Origin: Muricea muricata
Taxonomy: Eukaryota > Cnidaria > Anthozoa > Malacalcyonacea > Plexauridae
NCBI GenBank assembly: GCA_963855995.1
Contig: OY979726.1
Location: forward strand, 957,001 to 1,021,000
Reading direction: 5' to 3'
Length of the DNA stretch: 64,000 nt
The position numbers were made by a program, and so were the translations under genes. Under the pieces are notes generated by a model. The model was not told the origin of the DNA. It saw only the letters and a program-made list of their open reading frames with translations, and made no database searches. Numbering within the stretch: the stretch's first letter is position 1; each line of letters opens with the position of its first letter. This document shows positions 22,374 to 32,492 of this stretch, in pieces.

Positions 22374-24590
22374 GCTTAAAAGTTCCAGCCCTGTTCCACC
22401 GTGCAATGGATCACCAAATTCGATCACGAAGTTCGCATTCTTTTCTTTTAAAAACAACGAAGCGCCGTACGTTCCCGTGGTTTGTGCGTATTTTTAACAC
22501 AAAAGCACTTCAAAATGATATACGATACCCGCAATTAATTTTGCAGTTCAATGCAAATGTTAGCGGCTTAGACCAAACATTCGGAGAAGAGTATTTACAT
22601 AAATCATCACATGAACACGCAAATCTTTTGTGTCATTAGGAGATTTTTAATTAAAACCAATTGACTGTATGGATGAAGATCTCCTCGAAAACGAATCGCG
22701 ATGAGTTTAACGCGTTCGGACATGTTCAATTTCAAAGAAGTTTCTGATGATCTGTCGTCGGATAAGGTCGAATGATTTCAAAGTTCAGGGCAAATTAGGC
22801 AGTCATGAGTTGTGCTGAATGATGCAGTGATGAGCAGAAAGCTTCTTTTCAGTACAAAGATTTCGACTTAAGATTGCTGTTAAGGTCTTTTGACCTAACA
22901 AGACTTGGGAAAATAAATCGGGATGCGTTGCTACAAAAAAAATAGGCACGCTATGCGTTCATGTATCTGCGAAAAAAAGGTACGCTACGCGTGCAGGTAG
23001 CTGTGCACAGCATAAATATGTAGTAGAATGATTGCAATAAATATTGGAATAAATAGTCCAATGTGTTTGAAATGATTACTGTATAATATAAACTTTTTAA
23101 TAAAAACATGTGAAATGATTATAACATAAAATTTTGATAACAGTATCATTTCAGAGGTAAATACTTGAAATATTTTAACATTTATCGCAATTGTTGGAAC
23201 CAAATTTCCATGGATATTAATGGCTATTAATTGTTATTTTTAAAAATTGATATAAAAATGCATGTTGAGTATACAATGCATAAATCAAATAACTTTAGTT
23301 TTACAAATATGGTTTACTACAGAGTGTATAAAAAAAGTAGACCCTTTGGGATGCTTTTTAATTCGGTCGAATTAATACATGCGTAGAAATGCATGATTGT
23401 ATACACACGGGACAAGTTAGAATAACTTCAGCAAACAAAACAGGCTGTACAAAAATGTGAATTTGTAATTCATTATATTGTTAAAGATATTCAAGGTGCA
23501 TTCAAAATTAGAACGAATTAAATCTGTTAAGTGACCTTCGAATCGAGTTATTCTGAACTATCAAATTAATGCAACAGATTGCAGCAGATTAACTGGTGAT
23601 CAATTTAACATCAATCACTCATGCAAAATTAGCTTTCCAATTGTCTCATATGAATATATTTTTGTTTCAATGCAATGTGATTCAGATTTAACAAATAAGG
23701 CGACTCAAGCTGATATTACTACCCAAGGGAAAATGTTGGCCTATTATTCAGATCTAAGCATTAATAGACTTTGAGCATGAGTACTACTAAGTGCTGGTAC
23801 ACAGTTTCTATACATGATATATACATTTAAAACCAAATCAGAGAAAAAATACTCAAATTGATGAATTGACTGACAATTCAAAAGAACAAGAAGTTCAAGA
23901 AATTGAATACAAGCATAATGTGTGTACCAAATAAGTGCAATCACATACAAATACTAGATAATGCAAGTGTACACTGCAAGCACAACTAGTGAAACTGACA
24001 CTGGACTCCTAAAAATTACGTACATGTTGTCCATGTTGTTATTGTACCTTGATTATCATTGTATCAATGTCACTGCTTCTGTCAAATCGGTTTGTTGACA
24101 GTTGTAAACAGATGGATAATCCAACCGATGCAATATTTCCCCAGTTATCGAACCATCATCTTGCTTAGGCATATTTACAATAAAAATAGAATATCCAGTC
24201 AAGCTACGAAAAGTCTTCAGTTTAATAAACCTAAGCAGTCCTTGTCCAGTTAGGCTTAACTCTTCACTCTTTAACAGTCTTGGCAGACGCCATTTTGGAA
24301 TTTGGAAATATCACTCCAGTTAAACATACTATGGTCTGAATGGTCACTAAGTAATACGTCATTTTAATGTTATATTCTCGACTATTGGCTATTTTTAACT
24401 TACGCATTCAGCGATTGGCTACAAGCTAACAGCTAACAGCACGCCGAAAGGGGGCACGTGGAAAGTAAGGGATATTTGATAGAAATATAATAGTTCATAT
24501 TTCATGACGTACTTCAAGCACGCTAGTCACGTGAGCGCAGCCGTGGGCTCATGAATGCACGCTGTAAACATTGAACTAAAAATATTTTTA
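22374..24590. other. upstream region of gene B; no supported gene
   Basis: It should contain the promoter and leader of gene B (22374 upward). From about 22900 to 24000 it is strongly AT-rich with no exon-like segment. 'CCAAAATGGCG' on the minus strand near 24295 is a good start-codon context but opens only nine codons. Confidence 0.45.
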
Positions 24591-24770
24591 AAACTGTGAA
24601 AGGCAAATGTTTTTCAATTTCTTTGTTTTTTACATACATACAAGTGATACAACATGGAAGGGAAAGAACAAAAAAAAGGGTTGTGTTCTGCGATTATTAT
24701 TTATTAATTTATGTCGTTTTCGGTATTTTTTGTAAGAGAATTCGTGGAGAATATGAAATTTTTGTTTGCA

Positions 24771-24868
24771 GTGCCGACAGAGAGAAAGTGCGAAAATGCG
24801 AATTCTCAAAGCCATGGTTTCCTAATAAGGGCCAGAAATATCGTTCAGGACGATGTGAACCTGTAAGG
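24771..24868 (+). CDS. possible isolated coding exon, unrecognised
   Basis: A pyrimidine-rich acceptor (atttttgtttgcag) precedes 98 bases open in one frame, encoding a Lys/Arg-rich segment (ADREKVRKCEF...GRCEPVR), and a donor (gtgagg) follows. Two Cys and many basic residues are present. No neighbouring exon could be tied to it with confidence, and I recognise no family. It may be a chance open segment. Confidence 0.25.
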
Positions 24869-25249
24869 TGAGGCTGGCGAGCACTTCATTAAAGTATTTA
24901 ACATTCAAAACGTTATTCAAATAGTAATTATGTAAATTTACTGTTATGAATATTCAAATCAAACGAAATTTCACAGCGAGTGGTTGTATTAGTTAACATG
25001 GACAACTTGACGAAAACGAACGCATATTCAGTTATGCTAATGTATATTTCCATATTTTATGCAAATTATACGAGTACTTTCGAAATTAGTTCAAACGCAT
25101 ATAGGCACGTAGGCAGCCATGGCTGATGACTTATATGTGATTGAGGTACTTGTTGCTGAGCTGGATGTGGTTGGTGGGGATGTGGTTGACGTAGTGGTTG
25201 ACGGGGAAATGGAACTTGTTGTTGGGGTAATGACATTTGTATACAATCC

Positions 25250-25616
25250 TTATCGCATGATATGATTCTGGACGTTGCTCTGAATATGCAAAATTTGCAT
25301 ATTCATTTCATCCACTGTTTCCATCAGACCCCTAAAATATACAGTAAATACGTACATATATTACACATATACACACAAAATTGAATGGGTATTTTGTTTA
25401 TACATTTGCAAAAAACCTTTGCCTGTACTTACTGCTTTACTTCACGATGAACGTAGTCTCGAACTCGCCTACGCACAGAATTGGTAACCAATGTATAGTA
25501 ACTGCTCAATTCGGGATTTCTTTTAATACCATTGACTATAATATCCCGCAAAGCACCGTAAGCCTTCCTTCTACGTTTCCAATCTTTACTCGTGGTCGTG
25601 GAGGCATTGTTAGAAA
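25250..25616 (-). CDS. 3' end of an unrecognised gene, two exons
   Basis: On the minus strand, exon 25616-25433 (5' limit uncertain) ends at donor CA|GTAAGT. A 101-bp intron follows, with acceptor ATATTTTAG, and exon 25331-25250 ends in TAA. The join keeps frame exactly (phase 2 to 1). The encoded tail of about 88 residues is basic and helical: a KDWKRRRKAYGALRD stretch, then NPELSSYYTL, VRRRVRDYVHREVKQ, and a final amphipathic helix rich in Met, Gln and Asn ending NHIMR. I recognise no family. Upstream exons were not found up to 27 kb, so this may be a fragment of a longer gene or a captured piece. The splice agreement and composition are what argue for real coding sequence. Confidence 0.5.
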
Positions 25617-25934
25617 CTTGTTATCTTACTAAACATGTGAAATTGTTCGTAACCTTCCAAGGGTTTAAAAATTTCCATGAGCTTCATAATCGACTAGCCA
25701 CTATAAGAAATTTTTCATGATGCAACGACAGGCGGGGTGAATATAAAATAAGTAAACCTTTCAAATTTAATAATCATGCATAATAGGCATCATGCAGCTA
25801 TATATGTAAACTTGACAGCAATAATTGCTTTAAATAAATGGTTCATAAAATTCTACGCTCTTAAACACATGGAAAGTTAAGTTCCAACCGTATGAAACAA
25901 AAGAACTAAAGTCTAGTCCTCACTGCATGGTTAG

Positions 25935-26154
25935 CGACATAAGCATAAGCAAAATAACAAACTTTAAGGATAAATTTTCCTCTGAGGTTTACAAAAACAA
26001 AGCAGAAAGAATTTTCTTTTGAATTTGCTTTTGTTTTGCCATAGCTTATGGTCGTAGTCTTATGTTTGTGCTTATGCTTATGTCGATACTTATGTACACG
26101 CTTCGGTGGATATCTTTGCTTTGTTTTACCTTGTGCTTATTGTTATGTCGATTA
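25935..26154 (+). repeat. dispersed repeat / MITE with cgacataagcataagca ends
   Basis: The left end 'gcgacataagcataagca' is roughly the reverse complement of the right end 'tgcttattgttatgtcg'. The interior matches 18500-18725. Confidence 0.55.
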
Positions 26155-26159
26155 ATCTG

Positions 26160-27030
26160 AATTTGAAAGGATTGATGTTTTTACGCACTCTTTCAGTACA
26201 TGATTTGAATATATCACCTTAATCACTTGACGAAAATTCATAATTTCTCGTGTCGACCAATACGCAAGCGAGTTCATACGCGTTTAAGCAACCTTATCGT
26301 TCAGCTAATGAGGCTTTTCGTTCGTTTTCGTCAAGTTGTGCTTGTTAACTAGTCAAACATAAATCGTTCAGGCGCGCTTGGGGCTGTATCAACCTGTGTG
26401 ACAGGTTGATTAACAAAATATGTGATTTATATTCCTGAACTGTGTGAAAGATTTTAAGTATCATTTACAAAATACAGGTTATACAGCCTCAAATAATTGC
26501 GTAAATAATGATAGTAACACAGTCTTTGATAAATTAATAATGATTGATTTAAATTCATGGGCAAAAAGACCGCTGATTTTTTTGATAATTTTGTCTAAAG
26601 GTCTTATTTTTAGCAAGTACGTAAAAAAATAGCAATTTACCATATTAAGACTACACAAACACAAATTGGAGTTTTTATTCATGAGATTATTACAGTAATT
26701 GGGATTCTCTAAACACCCTAATTGTTCCTGGTCATTACTCATTAGCAAACACTGCTATGTTCACTGCTATTCTTGACTTGCAACCAATCTCTCGGGACAC
26801 ACGAGACAATGTTCCTCACCCACGTCGGCTGGTACCCACAATAGAACTGATAAAATACTCTTTTGTACTTCACCACCAAAATAGCCGACGCGCAAGTCAA
26901 GAATACAACTTAACAGTAGTTATATTTATATTATAGCCCAACTAACTTTTCTTTTGCAAGCAATGTTTCAACAAAGCATTGTGCAAATTGTGCATATATA
27001 TATGCAATATATATGTAATATATATGCAAT
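26160..27030. other. non-coding, repeat-bearing
   Basis: The stretch 26815-26990 is a diverged copy of sequence found in both 4.66-kb units ('cccacaatagaactgataaa', 'tagcccaactaacttttctt'; compare 28305-28450 and 32970-33115). No coding exon is supported. Confidence 0.55.
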
Positions 27031-27151
27031 ATATATATGTAATATTTAAAACACGCGCAGGAGTGCTTTATCAGATATACAACGCTCGGCTTCGCCTCGC
27101 GTTGTATATCTGACAAAGCACTCCTGCGCGTGTTTTAAATATTACATATAT
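27031..27151. repeat. ~120-bp palindrome with CTCGGCTTCGCCTCG tip
   Basis: The arms are 'aaaacacgcgcaggagtgct' and its complement, extended by 'cagatatacaacgc' on the inside and 'atatatgtaatattt' on the outside. The loop is ggcttcgcc. It is a foldback MITE type seen several times in the window. Confidence 0.85.
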
Positions 27152-27313
27152 ATAATTGTGCAAAAGATGCTAGCAGGAAATCTGAGATTTGCTAAAAGTA
27201 GTAGTAAGTTTTTAGTAGTGTGTGTAGTGTAGTGTAGTGGTAAGTTTTTGAGGTATTTTGCAGAATTATACATTTCGCTCTGTCTATATGTCATTGAGCA
27301 CTCTTTTGTACAC

Positions 27314-27355
27314 ATTGCCACATGACGTGTATGTCAGGATACAAATGACTGACAG
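27314..27355 (+). pseudogene. truncated exon A fragment (NUP210-like?)
   Basis: These are the last 42 bases of the 89-nt exon seen complete at 31932-32020 and 36594-36682, with the same gtgag donor. The 5' half is cut off by the left border of the tandem array. Confidence 0.5.
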
Positions 27356-27357
27356 GT

Positions 27358-27600
27358 GAGTTGATTAAAGTTAGTTTAGATTCGGTTTCCTTTTCTAGTA
27401 ACACTGGATCAATATTAAAGAGATGAACCTTTAGGACCTAATTAGGAAGCCTATTAGCTGCACCTCCTCTACTGGACCTTTAGGAAGAACAGTTTAGAGA
27501 GCTATCCAGTATGGATAAAGTTAGTTAAGAAATGATCCTTACTGAACCTCTAGAAGAACGTATTAGAACCAGGGTATCCAGTAGAAAAAAACGTTAGTTT
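27358..27600 (+). repeat. ~110-bp interspersed repeat in the intron between exons A and B, copy 1
   Basis: It carries 'ttccttttctagtaacactg', 'cagtatggataaagttagtt' and related blocks. The same sequence sits at 32023-32262 and 36685-36925. Confidence 0.75.
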
Positions 27601-27657
27601 GGAAAAGTGTTGTTGCCGAAATTGTCAAAACATGAAGATTTTTACATTCGTGTTTAG

Positions 27658-27827
27658 GAGTGATGGAAGACAAAGTTACAGTACTATGGATTTTTGTCTC
27701 ACGGTCGTTGCTTACAATTGACGACAGTGGACATCTTCAGGGTGGTATGATCTCAGGGACTGCTGGGATACTTGTGATGTCGCGAGAAGATTTTGGAGCG
27801 AATCAAACTGTCGTTGTACGTGTTGAG
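27658..27827 (+). pseudogene. NUP210/gp210-like exon B, copy 1
   Basis: A 170-nt exon lies between acceptor cgtgtttag and donor gtaagc. Its second half reads LLTIDDSGHLQGGMISGTAG and then EDFGANQTVVVRVEV, which resembles the BIG2-type repeat and the FGxNQT motif of the nuclear-pore membrane glycoprotein NUP210 (from memory, not a search). The first half makes sense only in the frame that continues exon A (SDGRQSYSTMDFCLTVV) and hits a stop just before the second half, so a one-base frame break lies within the exon. The same break is in all copies, so the fragment was already dead, or is misread, before it was duplicated. Confidence 0.45.
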
Positions 27828-29589
27828 GTAAGCTTGAGATACGTCTAATATTTTGTAGTTGAGCTATTCAAGTTTCTCAAACAAAATGCCTCTTGTGTTG
27901 TATTGTTACCTAAGACTTGTTACGACAAATGAAAACCAAGGGTCTAACAACACCAACAAAACATGCAACAATCAATAAAAGACCTTGGAGCAGAATCTTA
28001 TAGACAGCTTGTTTGCCTTTGAATTTGTTGAGATGTTTTGCAAATAAGTATTGGAATAAACAACAGCAATGAACAACAATTTCCATGAGTGTTAATATAA
28101 CTGTGTATCAATACAGAAAAAATGTTTTATACTTTTTTGTAATACAACACAAAAGAATATAAAATTACTTTCACAGATGAGAGACGGGATATTTTCCGTT
28201 ATATGAACACAGATCCATAGAGATTATAAAAGAATAGAGGGGGCATCGTAGGATAAATTCAGTCAAACGAAAGGGACAAATTAAAGCTTGCTAGGTGCTG
28301 GTGCCCACAATAGAACTGATAAAATATTCTTTTGTACTTTGTACCACCAATATAGCCAACGTGCAAGTCAAGAATACAACTTACCAGTAGTTATATTTAT
28401 ATTATAGCCCAACTAACTTTTCTTTTGCAAGCAATGTTTCAACAAAGCATCGCAATGGTGTTTGCACAAAAGCAACTGGCTTCAATATAGTTCAGACCTC
28501 CAAAGTAATTTTCAGCCAGAAAGGTTCTATTTCCCATTTAGTATTTATTGCACATATGTAATGCAGTAATGGAATGTAGTAGATTTTGCCTATGCCACGC
28601 TGAATATGTGCCAGAATGATTGCAAGGGTAGGTCAACCCAGCCAAAATTTAATTTGTTGGGGCTGGGGTTTAGGGTAAAGGTATTCAGGAAAAAATTGTA
28701 GGGGTTTTAGGGTCGGTTCTTATGCTCTACTTTGTTGCCAAATGCCAAGTTAAAAAGCGTGCCAAGATTTCCATTAGACTATTACTGCAATACCATGCCA
28801 AATATATTCTCATTTGGCTACACCAAATGCACCCTGGATTTTATTTAGTGAACTATAAACAATGCTAACTTCTTTATTCTCGAGTTTTTATTACGATAAT
28901 TCTATTTGGAATTAATTCAAGGACATATGTATTTTAAAGGCATCATAATATTTTTCCAGAAAAAATTGTGATTTATTAGGAGGTAAATACTTTTTTAAAA
29001 ATTGGTATTTAGTGACATGATAATGCACGGTTATTCAATTACTAGCTCTTTGCACTTGGAATATGAATGATCCAAGCTCCTGCATAATAATTGTTCTGTA
29101 TGAAATGAACATAGCACCTAGGCTGATGGGGATTGCCTCTACAATGCTTGCTCCATGGCACTTACTGAGATTCATGTGTGTTGGCTGTTTTATGATGCCT
29201 ATCAAGTAGTGAGTTGCATGAAAATGCTCAATACTATGGAAGTCATTCAACAATTAAATTGATGCATGAAAAAGGAGCATTCACTTCAATTAAAAATACT
29301 TTTGCTATTTGCTTGTCTGATTCTGCCCTTCCCATTTTTGAAACACAAGAGCTTGTTGCAGCAGTTATTGAAGAAGCACAGCTTAATGCACAGAATGTCA
29401 ATTTTTCATCTATGATGTGCATGTTCGCCTTGACGACAGTCATCAATTGTTGCGTTGAGTTGTACTACCTTGTCAGCAAAGATTCGTCACCGAGAGAGGA
29501 GTGGGATTCTTTGCAAAAGATCTTTAATTGCACTGTGTAAAGTGAGCCAATGATAAATTTTAATTATTTTGATGAATGTAGTGAAAAGC

Positions 29590-30185
29590 CATGATTTTAC
29601 CTGTTTGGCCTCTCAATTGCGCTTTCTATGTCTTACCTGTCTTGATTCAGAACCTTTGCATTTTGCATCGAAATCAGTTGAAATTTTGCATGCATCACTG
29701 TACCACTGGTCTCTTAAGAATAAACTAACTTTGGACTTGGCTTGTTATATTTGGAAAAGCTTAGTAAGAGATAGCTCTTGTTGTAACTTTTTTCCTCATT
29801 GGTAATTGTTCCAGAATTGTACCTGAAATTTTTAAAATGTTCAAATTGTGATGGAATTTATTGAAACTTGGTGGAAATGGCCAAATGATGCATTGTTTGT
29901 GAAAAAACTTTGTTCTGAGTTATGGAAATGCATTATAGTTATGTTTCGGGCTTCGCAAGATTTTACCCATTTGGCCTCCAAATGGCGCTTTCTATGTGCT
30001 ACCTGTCTTGATTCAGAATCTTTGCATTTTGCATCGAAATCAGTTGAAATTTTGCACGCATCACTGTACCACTGGTCTCTTAATAATAAAGTAACTTTGG
30101 ACTTGTCTCCTTATGTTTGGAAAAGCTTAGCGGGAGATACCTCTTGTTGTAACTTTTTTCCTCATTGGTAATTGTTTCAGAATTG
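29590..30185 (+). repeat. ~370-bp internal tandem duplication inside unit 1
   Basis: The block from 'gcgctttctatg' through 'ttttttcctcattggtaatt' (about 29619-29806) recurs at about 29988-30172, so the translated frames also repeat (SKSVEILHASLYHWSL...NFFPHW). The same structure is in unit 2 at about 34285-34838. I do not recognise the peptide and doubt it is translated. Confidence 0.7.
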
Positions 30186-30790
30186 TAGCTGATATTTTTA
30201 AAATGTGTAGTTTGTGACGGAATTCATTTAAACTTGGTGGAAATGACCAAATGACGCATTGTTTGTGAAAAAAACTCATAACCTCACACTGATAAACATT
30301 CATTATTTGTGTATTATCAAATGAATGCTTAATTGCCCAACATTTACCATCAGTACTGTTTTAAAATAGTTGATTTTCACTGGGAAAAACTCATAGCCAT
30401 TGGACATGTGTGACCTATTCTGAAACACGCCGGACTTTTTGACAGATAGCTGTCTAGATTTTTTAAGGCATGATAATGCTGTTGTAGTTTCTGCCTTTAA
30501 CTTTCTGCTCCATTAATTTTTTTCTCCTAATTTTGGAGTATTTAGCTAATTCACCAATATTATAATAGGACAAGTTAAATCTGCTAATAAGTTGTAGGCC
30601 AAGAGTTCCTAAGGCACTTCGGGTTGTTGAAATGAGGGACTGCAGAAAACACACAAAGAATTAACACATAAAATTCCGTTCCAATAGCAAATATCGGATT
30701 TTCCTGCTAGTATCAAGTACCGCTTGTCTTTTCTCCTTACTCCTGATCTTCATCTTCTGGCCATTCTTTCTTTCTTCTATATCTTCAGTG

Positions 30791-31072
30791 TACAACAAAT
30801 CTCGAGTGGACATAGGAACTGTAACGGCCGTTCAATTGTGTGTCTTTCATGCAAACGTACTACTCCTCTTATTGCTCCGCCTTTTCCTTTAACTTGTGGT
30901 GATGTCTTCCCTTTTATCTATTCGCTCCTGTTTTTCTTCTCAACTAAGACTTTTCACAACAAAGACTATGTTTCCAACGTCTGGTGCTTTAGCTTGTTTT
31001 TCGTTGACGTTCCATCAATCTGTCTACATATTCTCTTTGCCAGCGTTTCCATGTGTTATTCTTGGCCTTGAA
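30791..31072 (-). pseudogene. decayed LTR-retroelement integrase tail (BEL/Pao-like), unit 1
   Basis: On the minus strand, separate frames give WKRWQREYVDRLMERQRK and, about 45 codons on, GAIRGVVRL followed by ERPLQFLCPLE. This order (a W-x-x-W-x-x-E-Y-x-x-x-L block, then a G-x-R-G-x-V-R block, then RP-x-x-x-L-x-PLE) is that of the C-terminal domain after the integrase core in BEL/Pao-type polyproteins. Stops and frame changes separate the blocks, so it is a remnant. The 115-codon frame on the other strand is its shadow. Confidence 0.6.
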
Positions 31073-31332
31073 TCTCCTGAATCACTTTTGTTTTTCTCAA
31101 ATTCCCCCTACTAAGCTTCGTGCAACTTTGGCTATCTTTAGTTGCTTGTTCTATTTGATCCATTGTTCTTTAAGGTAGATGAGACTTCTGAATTCCATCC
31201 CTACTTCTACTCATAAGCTTCTCTATATACGTGTATCCCTTCTGCAACCGTAGGTGATAATATGCCCATTGAGTCGCAGACCTTTCCCATTTGACGCGAA
31301 ATACTTCTCTTTCTAATACTTGTAGCTGCTTC

Positions 31333-31805
31333 TAGTGATTGACCGATAATCGGTATCGGGCCGATATTTGCATATCGGTAGACAATGGGTATCGGTAGTT
31401 TTGTACATATTTACCGATTGTGTGAAACCGATAGTTGAGAAAATTCACGCTGTACAAATTATATGCATCGCGCGTGGGTGCACGTACAAGCGCTTGTGTC
31501 CGGCCATTTTCTATAAAAAATTGAAAATTACGAAGCGAAATTATTTTTCTCGTGTAGTAGACTAAAAGTAGACATCGTTAACATACTACAGTTTTAATTT
31601 AATTTGAACTATAAAAGTTTTTTTTGGGTCCAATATCGCCTAAAACATAATCTAAAATTCAAATCAAAATGAGTGACGTCACCTTAATTTGATCAACTGG
31701 TAACATTATGACGTCATTAAAAATCGGTATCGGTATCGGGTACGAGTGATGAAAAAATAATCGGCTATCGGTAAAACCGATGTTTGTACTATCGGTCAAT
31801 CACTA
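31333..31805. mobile_element. hAT-like MITE with TAGTGATTGACCGATA ends, unit 1
   Basis: Terminal inverted repeats TAGTGATTGACCGATA and TATCGGTCAATCACTA are flanked by a perfect 8-bp duplication GCTGCTTC (31325-31332, 31806-31813). Several internal ATCGGTATCGG motifs lie near both ends. 473 bp, no coding capacity. Confidence 0.85.
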
Positions 31806-31931
31806 GCTGCTTCGTTGTATGGTTTTCAGACGCTTGTATTTGTGCCGTATCCTGTTTTTTATCCCATAGAAAAGGGTTATTGTGACCCAGTTAACATGGT
31901 AATGTAAATTAAAACATCTTTATGCTTTCAG

Positions 31932-32020
31932 GTTTTTGAGAAATCACGTTTGATTCGTCAACGTGATGGTCAGCTGTTATTGCCACATGACGTGTATGTC
32001 AGGATACGAATGACTGACAG
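31932..32020 (+). pseudogene. NUP210-like exon A, copy 2
   Basis: 89 nt between acceptor tgctttcag and donor gtgag, open in a single frame (VFEKSRLIRQRDGQLLLPHD...), phase 0 to 2. It directly precedes exon B at 32323. The family assignment leans on exon B. Confidence 0.4.
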
Positions 32021-32022
32021 GT

Positions 32023-32262
32023 GAGTTAATTAAAGTTAGTTTAGGTTCGGTTTCCTTTTCTAGTAACACTGGATCAATATTAAAGAGATGAACCTTTAGG
32101 ACCTAATTAGGAAGCCTATTAGCTGCACCTCCTCTGCTGCACCTCGAGGAAGAACAGTTTAGAGAGCTATCCAGTATGGATAAAGTTAGTTAAGAAATGA
32201 TCCTTACTGAACCTCTAGAAGAACGTATTAGAACCGGGCTATCCAGTAGAAAAAAACGTTAG
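32023..32262 (+). repeat. ~110-bp interspersed repeat, copy 2 of the tandem unit
   Basis: Equivalent to 27358-27600. Confidence 0.75.
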
Positions 32263-32322
32263 TTTGGAAAAGTGTTGTTGCCGAAATTGTCAAAACATGA
32301 AGATTTTTACATTCGTGTTTAG

Positions 32323-32492
32323 GAGTGATGGAAGACAAAGTTACAGTACTATGGATTTTTGTCTCACAGTCGTTGCTTACAATTGACGACAGTGGACATC
32401 TTCAGGGTGGTATGATCTCAGGGACTGCTGGGATACTTGTGATGTCGCGAGAAGATTTTGGAGCGAATCAAACTGTCGTTGTACGTGTTGAG
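32323..32492 (+). pseudogene. NUP210/gp210-like exon B, copy 2
   Basis: Identical in layout to 27658-27827, with a single Arg-to-Gln difference in the translated segment. It has the same internal frame conflict. Confidence 0.45.

Larger units (their letters stand above)
27314..31978 (+). repeat. 4.66-kb tandem unit, copy 1
   Basis: It begins inside exon A of the NUP210-like fragment and runs to the matching point in the next exon A. Corresponding features are offset by 4665-4666 bases in copy 2 and by about 9327 in copy 3. It is almost identical to copy 2, with only scattered single-base differences. Confidence 0.9.

Noticed and set aside
29214-30171. Three ATG-led frames (108, 78, 107 codons) in the tandem unit
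   Set aside because: They are preserved in unit 2 only because the units are recent copies; the last two are internal duplicates of each other and show no known motif.
30724-31071. 115-codon frame on the plus strand (and its copy at 35390-35737)
   Set aside because: It is the shadow of the decayed retroelement integrase tail on the opposite strand.
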